Notes under the pieces: model-generated
Seen by the model: only the letters and a program-made list of their open reading frames with translations
Told to the model about the DNA's origin: nothing
Database searches by the model: none
Position numbers and translations under genes: made by a program
Shown: piece after piece, positions 7,969-14,505 of the stretch
How positions within the stretch are numbered: position 1 is the stretch's first letter
Layout of the letters: each line of letters starts with the position of its first letter
From: Peptococcaceae bacterium
GTDB lineage: Bacteria; Bacillota; UBA994
NCBI GenBank assembly: GCA_018334055.1
Contig: JAGXSS010000035.1
Location: 1 to 43,981 of the forward strand
Length of the DNA: 43,981 bases
Direction: 5' to 3'

Positions 7969-8215
7969 GGGTGTTTCCCCCCGCCTTTGTCGATAGTTTT
8001 TTAACCTCGTCCTCGCCGTACACCACACCCAATGTGGAGCCAGAGTCCCAGAGACAGAAGATGGTTCCGGTGTCATCGATGAAATCTGCCGTTCCCTTGT
8101 CGCCGGGCCTTAGCTTAGCGTAAGGGTCGTTCATCCTGACCAGTTCTACGCGGGTGCCGTGGGGATACTGCTTACGCAGCCGCTCCACGGTTTCTTTCGA
8201 AGGGAACTTATTCAC
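7961..8215 (-). CDS. DUF4314-family phage protein
   Basis: An 84-residue protein. The segments FPSKETVERLRKQYPHGTRV, MNDPYAKLRPGDKGTADFID and LWDSGSTLGVVYGED match DUF4314, a small beta-rich SH3-like domain found in Firmicute phages next to terminase. Function unknown. The start overlaps the end of the preceding gene by 8 bp. Confidence 0.8.
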   Translation of the reverse strand: MNKFPSKETVERLRKQYPHGTRVELVRMNDPYAKLRPGDKGTADFIDDTGTIFCLWDSGSTLGVVYGEDEVKKLSTKAGGNTHE

Positions 8216-9182
8216 CGTCGCTCACCTCGTTTTCCGGAGACGCGCTTTGCCCTGGCTGTAGCGGTACACCGTTTTTATAGGCGCTGTTGCCGGAGAGGTT
8301 CTCAAGCAGGATTTTCCTCGCCGCCTTGTACTCCTCGCCCACAAAGCCCAGCCGCATGAGGAACACCCGGAAAGCGTACTTCTCGTTTTGCACCGGCTTT
8401 TCTGTGGCGGTCACGCGCTTCTGCTCCTTGGCCGCCGCGCAGAGTGCGCCGATGAAGTGGGAGTAGGCGGCAACCTCGTCGCCCGCTGCGCTGAAGGAAA
8501 ACCAGGGGAACTTCAGCGTTGTCACCGTGCGTTCGACGGGGAGCGCGTCCGCGCCGATGGCCTTTTTAATGAGCGCAGCCTTGCTCGCGATTAGCCGGTC
8601 AAGGTTCTCAAGCGCCGCCTCGGTAAAGCCCGCGAGCGGCAGTTCAATGGTCAGGCTGCAAGCTTCGTGAGATTCGGGAACATCGCTCGCCCGCATACCG
8701 TTTTCACCTTGGAAATCCTCTCGTCGATCCTTTCCAAGCCCTAGTTCCTCGCCTTCGGTCATTTGCAGTTCCTCAAGGGTCGGAACGTCGTCGCCCCCGT
8801 ACTGTCCGCGATTCGAGTAGTCGGGTACATTTGCGCTTTCAAGTTTCTGGCGGCGCAGCTCGCGCTCCGCCCAAATCTCTGCTTCGTCCTTTAGCTCTTT
8901 AATGGAGGGTGTCGCGCCCATGCCACCAAGCCCGCTCTCGTAGGTATCTGGTTCGTCGTACTCGCGTTCAATTGCTACAAAGCCGTGAATGCCTTGCAGA
9001 TCAACTTCCAGGCCAAGGTTGTCCGGACCCGTTAACTCACCGTTCTTGCCGATAAGATAACCGCCCACCTCGTAAGCGAATGTAGGTGCTCCGAGGTATT
9101 TTACCGGGGCATTCAGTTCCTGGCTGATTGCGCCCACAAGCGCCCTGCGTTTTTCTCCGGTGACGTTGTATTTAATTTCCAT
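8208..9182 (-). CDS. Phage protein often labelled virulence-related; function unknown
   Basis: A 324-residue protein. The N-terminal part (about 1-75) is a small domain that reads MEIKYNVTGEKRRALVGAIS and then YLGAPTFAYEVGGY. The middle (about 80-160) is charged, acidic and probably disordered. The C-terminal part resembles a domain seen in phage proteins annotated virulence-related: FPWFSFSAAGDEVAAYSHFI and KYAFRVFLMRLGFVGEEYKA. No enzyme motif is evident and the label carries no established function. It is coupled to DUF4314 by an 8-bp overlap. Confidence 0.55.
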   Translation of the reverse strand: MEIKYNVTGEKRRALVGAISQELNAPVKYLGAPTFAYEVGGYLIGKNGELTGPDNLGLEVDLQGIHGFVAIEREYDEPDTYESGLGGMGATPSIKELKDEAEIWAERELRRQKLESANVPDYSNRGQYGGDDVPTLEELQMTEGEELGLGKDRREDFQGENGMRASDVPESHEACSLTIELPLAGFTEAALENLDRLIASKAALIKKAIGADALPVERTVTTLKFPWFSFSAAGDEVAAYSHFIGALCAAAKEQKRVTATEKPVQNEKYAFRVFLMRLGFVGEEYKAARKILLENLSGNSAYKNGVPLQPGQSASPENEVSDGE

Positions 9183-9250
9183 TTCGTAAGCCTCCTATAC
9201 TTCTCCGGTGCTTACATACATCACTCTAAAGTTGTCAAATAGCAAGTTGG

Positions 9251-10510
9251 TTAGCCGAGAAATGTGCTGCGCAACACATCTTTTGCGACGTCTTCATACG
9301 GGATAGTGATCCCGTTTCGAAGCACCGAAACCCCATCTTTGTGGCCTTTGAATTCGACATAGCGGCGGAGAATAACCGAAGCGTATTTCTCGTCAAGCTC
9401 CATCATGTAACAGATCCGGGCGGCCTGTTCGCACGCGATGAGTGTCGAACCCGAACCTCCGAATAAGTCAAGCACAACTCCGTTTGGCTGGCTGGAATTT
9501 TGGATTGGGTAGGCCAGCAGCTCCAGGGGCTTTGCGGTAGGATGATCTTGGTTTTTCTTCGGTCTGGCGAAATTCCATATGGTCTTTTCTGCACGCCCAG
9601 CGTACCATTTGTGCTTTCCATTTTTCAGCCAACCAAAGAGGATCGGCTCGTGCTGCCACTGGTAGGGCGAGCGACCCATGACGAAAGTGTCCTTGGCCCA
9701 GATGCACACTCCAGACAGATGAAAGCCCGCGTCAACAAAAGCTTTGCGGAAGTTAAGCCCCTCGGTGTCCGCGTGGAACACATAGGCCGAGCCGCCGCTT
9801 TCAATGTTTCGAGCCATATTCCGGAAGGCGTCCAGGAGGAATTTATAGAACTCCTCCTTTTTCAGGTTGTCGTTTTTAATGGATAGCCCACTGGCGCTTT
9901 TGTACGAAACCGCATAAGGGGGGTCGGTCAGCACAAGGTTTGCCTTGCACCCGCCCATAAGTAAAGCGACGTCTGCGGCCTCGGTCGCGTCGCCACAAAC
10001 GAGCCGATGCCGGCCGAGCGTCCAAACATCGCCGCGCCGAGCAAACGCCGCTTCTTCCAGAGCCGCCGAAAGGTCAAAGTCGTCGTCTTTGACATCCTCG
10101 ACGTTCCCCATCAATTGGTTCAGTTCCGCATCATCAAAGCCCAGCAGTGATACGTCGAAGTCGGATGCCTGCAAATCCGCGATTTCCACCGCCAGCATTT
10201 CCGCATCCCAGCCTGCGTTTAAGGCAAGGCGATTATCGGCGATGATGTACGCCCGTTTCTGGGCTTCGGTCAGATGCTCCGCGAACACGCAGGGGATCAC
10301 AGAGAGGCCTTCTTCCTTGGCGGCAAGGATGCGCCCGTGACCTGCGATGACGTTGTAGTGCTTGTCCACGATGACCGGGTTGACGAAGCCGAACTCCCGC
10401 AGTGAAGAACGAAGCTGGAGTATCTGCTCTTTGCTGTGAGTGCGGGCATTGCGTGCATACGGCACCAGCTTGTCGATATTCACTTTTTCAAAACGTTCAG
10501 TTGTGTTCAT
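9251..10510 (-). CDS. ParB-domain DNA methyltransferase
   Basis: A 419-residue two-domain protein. Residues about 8-90 form a ParB/Srx-like N-terminal domain with the GHGR motif at 57-60. The rest is an N6-adenine/N4-cytosine DNA methyltransferase with catalytic DPPY at 196-199 and the SAM-binding DLFGGSGST at about 348-356. This motif order (catalytic before SAM motif) is the beta class. Such enzymes are common in phage packaging modules and probably modify phage DNA to resist host restriction; target sequence unknown. An AGGAACAA-type site precedes the ATG and the terminase small subunit gene ends 7 bp upstream. Confidence 0.93.
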   Translation of the reverse strand: MNTTERFEKVNIDKLVPYARNARTHSKEQILQLRSSLREFGFVNPVIVDKHYNVIAGHGRILAAKEEGLSVIPCVFAEHLTEAQKRAYIIADNRLALNAGWDAEMLAVEIADLQASDFDVSLLGFDDAELNQLMGNVEDVKDDDFDLSAALEEAAFARRGDVWTLGRHRLVCGDATEAADVALLMGGCKANLVLTDPPYAVSYKSASGLSIKNDNLKKEEFYKFLLDAFRNMARNIESGGSAYVFHADTEGLNFRKAFVDAGFHLSGVCIWAKDTFVMGRSPYQWQHEPILFGWLKNGKHKWYAGRAEKTIWNFARPKKNQDHPTAKPLELLAYPIQNSSQPNGVVLDLFGGSGSTLIACEQAARICYMMELDEKYASVILRRYVEFKGHKDGVSVLRNGITIPYEDVAKDVLRSTFLG

Positions 10511-10516
10511 TTGTTC

Positions 10517-11095
10517 CTACCGTCCTTTCCTGCCCGACAGCAGGGCTTCCATAATGTCGTCCTGCGGATTGCCGACGAAAGCGGTGGTGCAATTTTGCTT
10601 GACGATATCAAAAATCTCATACCAAAGCAGGTTCGCCTGTTTCTGGAATGACTGGCTCATCTGCACAAAGGGGCTGGCCATCGCGCCACCTGTAGTCGGG
10701 TGCTTGCCTAAAAGACCATATGTGCTGATGGCTTCCTCGCACTGAATGTAGCGCGTGAACGCCTGCGCGTACGCTTCAAGCAGTCGTGGGTTGACGAATT
10801 TCTCGCAGCCGCGCTCTTTGAGCCATCGCCATGTTTCGATGAACAGCGCGTCCGCGCCCAGCGTCTTGCCATCTTTTTGCCTTGCGCTTAAGTAGTCGCT
10901 TGGCGTTGGCATTTCTTCGCCGTACAAGTCAGAAGCCCCGTCCAGATCCCCGGCTTCGAGCATTGGTTCCGGCTGCAGGTCCGGCACTTCGAGTACCTTT
11001 GCTGCCTTGCCTTTTGTGATTTTATCGGCGAGGGGCTGTGGTTTATCTCCTGCGCGAACGCGCCTGCCTCCCCTGTTTGTCCCGTCTTTTGCCAC
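10517..11095 (-). CDS. terS: Terminase small subunit, P27 family
   Basis: A 192-residue protein expected to recognise packaging sites and load the large subunit. The C-terminal half, RLLEAYAQAFTRYIQCEEAI and GAMASPFVQMSQSFQKQANL, carries the P27 signature. The N-terminal third is basic and low complexity (GGRRVRAGDKPQP), suiting DNA contact. AGGAGGTGAATAG lies upstream. It is the second gene of the late operon, after an HNH nuclease, as is usual in HK97-like phages. Confidence 0.85.
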   Translation of the reverse strand: MAKDGTNRGGRRVRAGDKPQPLADKITKGKAAKVLEVPDLQPEPMLEAGDLDGASDLYGEEMPTPSDYLSARQKDGKTLGADALFIETWRWLKERGCEKFVNPRLLEAYAQAFTRYIQCEEAISTYGLLGKHPTTGGAMASPFVQMSQSFQKQANLLWYEIFDIVKQNCTTAFVGNPQDDIMEALLSGRKGR

Positions 11096-11210
11096 ACCTA
11101 TTCACCTCCTTGTTGTGGCTGGGTTTAATCCCCAGTTTGAACCATGCTTTTTATGCGCGAAGCCTGCCGCCCGTTGCACAAAGGCCGGGTCACAGAGATT
11201 CTGACCGCCC

Positions 11211-11567
11211 CTAACGTCTCCAGCGCCCACCTTCGCGGGCGGTGATTTCCGAGTGGCAGGGTGTGCACAAAGCGACTAGGTTGCCGGCGTCGTTGGTTCC
11301 GCCTTGCGACAAAGGCTTGATGTGGTGTACTTCCTCAGCGGGCATGATCAGCCTGCGCTTCTGGCAATGCTCGCACAGGGGGTGCGCCGCAATGTAGCGG
11401 TCGCGAATGCGCTTCCACGTCCTGCCGTAGCGTTTCTTTGTGGCGGGATCGCGTTCATACTTTTCGTAGCGTCTTGCTTCCTGCTTGGCGTGTTCCCCGC
11501 AGAACCTTCCGTCTATCAGCGTTGGACAGCCAGGGTGGGAACACGGCCGCTTTGGTTTGTGTGGCAT
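11211..11567 (-). CDS. HNH endonuclease of the packaging module
   Basis: A 118-residue HNH nuclease. The pattern CEHCQKRRLI...EEVHHIKPLSQGGTND...NLVALCTPCHSEIT supplies the two CxxC zinc-binding pairs and the HH...N...H core. An N-terminal zinc-finger-like CSHPGCPTLIDGRFCGEH precedes it. HNH proteins next to terminase are required for DNA cleavage during packaging in HK97-like and related phages. The ATG at 11567 with GAGGTGATCC upstream is preferred over 11594. First gene of the predicted late operon. Confidence 0.9.
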   Translation of the reverse strand: MPHKPKRPCSHPGCPTLIDGRFCGEHAKQEARRYEKYERDPATKKRYGRTWKRIRDRYIAAHPLCEHCQKRRLIMPAEEVHHIKPLSQGGTNDAGNLVALCTPCHSEITAREGGRWRR

Positions 11568-11592
11568 CGGATCACCTCGCTTTTTGGGATGC

Positions 11593-11622
11593 AAAAAGCC
11601 CCCGCGGTTTTCCGCGAAGGCT
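11593..11622 (-). terminator. Rho-independent terminator at the head of the late operon
   Basis: Minus-strand AGCCTTCGCGG and CCGCGGGGGCT pair over 11 bp (two G-U pairs) with an AAAA loop, followed by TTTTTG. It follows the ArpU-like gene and would end early transcription. It also lies only about 15-45 bases downstream of the candidate late promoter start. Confidence 0.65.
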
Positions 11623-11636
11623 CTGCCCAGTAATCC

Positions 11637-11689
11637 ACAATACTATTGTAAGCTGCTATTCTGCAAAAATCGTCCACTGTTTGTCCACT
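11637..11689 (-). promoter_or_regulatory. Candidate activator-dependent late promoter
   Basis: On the minus strand a TACAAT -10 box (11650-11645) has no consensus -35 box at 17 bp. Instead AGTGGAC occurs twice as a direct repeat (11689-11683 and 11678-11672) with an 11-bp period, one helical turn, overlapping and just upstream of the -35 position. A 13-bp perfect dyad, ACAATA-C-TATTGT (11637-11649), overlaps the -10 box. This layout suits a promoter switched on by the ArpU/RinA-like protein encoded immediately upstream. Binding is inferred. Confidence 0.5.
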
Positions 11690-12145
11690 CTAAAGACCGT
11701 AGAGTAGAAGGGTCAGTTGGCGCAAGGCCTCTTCTTTTCTCTTGTACACCCAGGAACGCTCTATATGCAGCTTTTCGCTGATGTTCAGAACAGCCTCTGT
11801 CTTAGTAATGTGTCTAACGAAGAATTCATGCAGGATAAACCGCGAGGCATCATCAAGCATCTCCCAAGCTGGTTTGAACCACTCCATGTATTCTAGCGCC
11901 TGCCGGTACCGCTCCTTCAGAATATCAATTTCATCAATGCACGAGGCTAGCCGATTCTCAGAAGCTGTCCGATTATACACCTTGGGCATTCCGGTTGGCA
12001 GAGAACTCCTCGGCGATTCTACCTTTGCGTAGATGGCAGCTATACTCTCATCTGTGTGCTCAATGATAAACTCCATATTGCTGTAATCCCTAAGCGCATT
12101 AACAGCCGCCGTTTTCTTGTCTAAGTAATGCCAAACGATGTTCAC
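11690..12145 (-). CDS. ArpU/RinA-like late transcription regulator (DUF1492-type)
   Basis: A 151-residue helical protein with a sigma-factor-like C-terminal helix-turn-helix: ISEKLHIERSWVYKRKEEAL. The central helices (CIDEIDILKERYRQALEYME) fit the DUF1492/ArpU group, which activates late phage operons or controls muramidase export. The GTG start overlaps the helicase stop by 4 bp. It is the last early gene and is followed directly by the candidate late promoter, supporting a role as the late activator. Confidence 0.7.
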   Translation of the reverse strand: MNIVWHYLDKKTAAVNALRDYSNMEFIIEHTDESIAAIYAKVESPRSSLPTGMPKVYNRTASENRLASCIDEIDILKERYRQALEYMEWFKPAWEMLDDASRFILHEFFVRHITKTEAVLNISEKLHIERSWVYKRKEEALRQLTLLLYGL

Positions 12146-13500
12146 TGCAGCAAGCCTCCTTTAACAGCAACGTTGACCGCATCGATAAGCGCGGCTTGGG
12201 TATTATTCTTATCCTTCAGAGCTTTCATAACCTGCTCGTCGATTGTGTCCCTAGCGATAATGTGCTGAATAACAACAGTGTCCTTTTGCCCTTGCCGCCA
12301 GAGGCGGGCGTTGGTTTGCTGGTATAGCTCGAGGCTCCATGTCAGGCCAAACCATACCAGCGTAGACCCGCCCGCCTGCAGGTTTAGTCCGTGACCAGCC
12401 GAAGCCGGGTGAATGACGGCAAGCTGGATTTCCCCTTCATTCCATCGCCGGATGCTATCTGCGGAATCCAACTTTTCAGCCGCAAACCGTTCCATTATCC
12501 TCTCCAGGTCGTGCTTAAACCAATAGGCAACTAGCACCGGCTTGCCGTTAGCCGCCTCGATGATATCCTCCAAGGCATCCAGCTTGCGGTCATGAAGCTT
12601 TACCACGCCGCCGTCACCATCGTAAACTGCCCCGTTAGCCATTTGGAGCAGCTTGCCAGAGAGGGCTGCAGCATTGACAGCGTCAATCTCCCTATCCCTG
12701 AGAGACACCACCATCTCGGCCTTCATGGTCAGGTAGTGATTCTCTTCAGTTTCCGACATCCGTACTAAGACTTCGTTCATCACCAACTCAGGTAGTTTCA
12801 AGTAGTCGCTGCCCTTCATGCTGATGGTGATGTCTGAAATGAGGCGGTAGATGGTTTCCTCTGCACCGGGTTTTGGTTTGTAGCTGAAAACAACCTGGGC
12901 ACTGCGCTTATCCGGCGAGAAGAAGGCTTCACGGTAATTGCCAATGAAGCGCCCCAGCCGCTGCCCCATGTCCAGCAGCCTGAACTCCGCCCACAAATCG
13001 ATGAGCCCATTGCTGGACGGTGTGCCCGTCAGGCCCACTATCCGCTTAACCAGGGGCCTCACTTTGACCAGGCTTCTGAACCGCTTGGCTTGATGGGACT
13101 TGAAGGAGGACAGCTCATCGACTACCACCATATCGTAGTCAAAGGGAAGCCCACTTTTGGTGACCAACCACTCCACGTTCTCACGATTGATAAGGTAGAC
13201 CTGTACTCTTTGCAAGAGAGCTGCCTTCCGCTGCGACTCATTACCGATCGCAACTGTGTAGGTCAGGCCGCGCAGATGATCCCACTTCCCAATCTCCGCA
13301 GGCCATGTATCCCGTGCCACTCGGAGAGGGGCGATGACCAGTACTTTGCGAATCAGAAAACTGTCCAAGGTGAGGTCGAAGATGGCCGTCAGGGCTATTA
13401 GCGTTTTTCCCAAGCCACAATCAAGAAAAAGTGCTGCAACAGGATGGGAGAGGAGATAATCAATCGAATAGTTCTGGTAACCATGGAGATCAGCAGTCAC
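12142..13500 (-). CDS. SNF2-like DEAD/DEAH-box helicase
   Basis: A 452-residue superfamily 2 ATPase. Motif I is LDCGLGKT near residue 28, motif II VVDELSSF, motif III LTGTPSSN, motif V AGHGLNLQAG and motif VI QTNARLWRQGQ. DELS replaces the usual DEAH, as in many phage SNF2-like proteins. Probably remodels or unwinds DNA during phage replication or recombination. The GTG at 13500 has GGAGG-like sequence upstream and overlaps the HNH gene by 11 bp. Confidence 0.9.
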   Translation of the reverse strand: MTADLHGYQNYSIDYLLSHPVAALFLDCGLGKTLIALTAIFDLTLDSFLIRKVLVIAPLRVARDTWPAEIGKWDHLRGLTYTVAIGNESQRKAALLQRVQVYLINRENVEWLVTKSGLPFDYDMVVVDELSSFKSHQAKRFRSLVKVRPLVKRIVGLTGTPSSNGLIDLWAEFRLLDMGQRLGRFIGNYREAFFSPDKRSAQVVFSYKPKPGAEETIYRLISDITISMKGSDYLKLPELVMNEVLVRMSETEENHYLTMKAEMVVSLRDREIDAVNAAALSGKLLQMANGAVYDGDGGVVKLHDRKLDALEDIIEAANGKPVLVAYWFKHDLERIMERFAAEKLDSADSIRRWNEGEIQLAVIHPASAGHGLNLQAGGSTLVWFGLTWSLELYQQTNARLWRQGQKDTVVIQHIIARDTIDEQVMKALKDKNNTQAALIDAVNVAVKGGLLQ

Positions 13501-13990
13501 CTCCAGCGCCTCCTTTGAACCAGAACTGACGCAGACGGAGATGAAAACGTCTATGATCGCCTGCCGTCATAACCATGAGGTTTTCCGGGTCGTTGTTGCG
13601 CTTGTCGCCGTCAATATGATGGACTACCTCATAGTCTCGCAGTTTCCGTCCAAGCATTTTCTCCATTATCAGTCGATGTTGGTGACGGCCATAAAACTTA
13701 GCATAAGTTCTGCCGTTGTGTTCGATCTTCAGATGAGCTTGGCGCAACTTTGACCTCGTCATGGCAGTCATCCTTGATGGATTCAGTCTTCGGTTAATCT
13801 CCGCCATGTTCTGGCTTTGACCGGAATAGTCTTTCAGTTTGTCATATCCACCTGGGTTTTTCCCCTTATTGCTAAAATCAGCTAAGCACTGGCGGCTACA
13901 GAAATTATGCCTTTTGATGACGGATGGCCACTTTTCAATCTTTTCCCCACACCAGTCACAAGCGACTGTCACTCTGTCTTTTGCTGGCAT
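13490..13990 (-). CDS. HNH endonuclease, homing-type, with N-terminal zinc finger
   Basis: A 166-residue protein. Residues about 10-36 hold two C-x2-C-like pairs (ACDWCGEK...FCSRQC) forming a zinc finger. The C-terminal part has VVHHIDGDKRNNDPENLMVM, an HNH_3-type core, after an HQHRLIMEKMLGRKL segment. This architecture is typical of free-standing homing nucleases in phage genomes. It is wedged between VRR-NUC and the helicase, genes that usually adjoin, and overlaps both. Confidence 0.85.
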   Translation of the reverse strand: MPAKDRVTVACDWCGEKIEKWPSVIKRHNFCSRQCLADFSNKGKNPGGYDKLKDYSGQSQNMAEINRRLNPSRMTAMTRSKLRQAHLKIEHNGRTYAKFYGRHQHRLIMEKMLGRKLRDYEVVHHIDGDKRNNDPENLMVMTAGDHRRFHLRLRQFWFKGGAGGDC

Positions 13991-14280
13991 ATCCCAACAC
14001 CCCCTCCCATGATTTCCGTCAGCATCGAAGGTATCTGCCTTTCATCGTCAAGAACATACACAAGAAATCCTAGCCACCTGAGCATCCCATGCCTTCTAAC
14101 CTGCAGGGGTCTGGGTTCCATACCATGCGACTTCACTTCCACAAAAGCTATCCTTCCGCCGGGTAGTAACACAAGGCGGTCGGGCATTCCATCGTAACCA
14201 GGAGAGACAAACTTTAAGGCAATGCCGCCAGATGCCTTGACTGCTCTGACCAGTTTCTGTTCAGTCAGTTTTTCCCGCAT
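13969..14280 (-). CDS. VRR-NUC domain nuclease
   Basis: A 103-residue stand-alone VRR-NUC of the PD-(D/E)xK superfamily. The catalytic line is GMPDRLVLLPGGRIAFVEVK, with D, E and K in the expected spacing, preceded by GGIALKFVSPG. Such nucleases accompany primase and SNF2 helicase genes in phage replication modules and may resolve DNA structures. The ATG at 14280 has AAGGAGGTTCTT upstream; the earlier in-frame ATG at 14316 lacks a site. Confidence 0.9.
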   Translation of the reverse strand: MREKLTEQKLVRAVKASGGIALKFVSPGYDGMPDRLVLLPGGRIAFVEVKSHGMEPRPLQVRRHGMLRWLGFLVYVLDDERQIPSMLTEIMGGGVGICQQKTE

Positions 14281-14505
14281 AAGAACCTCCTTGTGCCGAT
14301 GTCTGTGCTCAAGCACTTCAAACTCTTACGCGCGCATACACGCTCATTCGTGCCCATTACTCCTTTATTACCTATAACTACAACATTTAGAGGGTGAATT
14401 ATTGGCACAATGGGAACAGGCAAGGCAAGGAGACTGGTACACAAGGGGCTTGCGACTGTGCCGACAGCCCGTGTTGTTGGCACAACTGGAACAATGAGCA
14501 TGTGC
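14281..14505. other. Gene-free stretch with a spaced direct repeat
   Basis: This 225-bp gap between primase and VRR-NUC has no convincing gene. It contains an imperfect 17-bp direct repeat, TTGGCACAATGGGAACA at 14402-14418 and TTGGCACAACTGGAACA at 14477-14493 (15 of 17 identical, 75-bp period). It might be a protein-binding site, an origin element or a degraded coding extension. A 30-codon minus-strand frame here has a poorly spaced ribosome binding site. Confidence 0.4.

Noticed and set aside
9445-9460. Possible second copy of the tmRNA 3' end (GTCGAACCCGAACC)
   Set aside because: Similarity ends after about nine bases and it lies inside the methyltransferase gene, so it is not an attachment site.
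14289-14360. Possible small minus-strand gene beginning MGTNERVCARKS
   Set aside because: The GGAG is only two bases from the ATG, it overlaps the VRR-NUC start, and no family pattern is visible.
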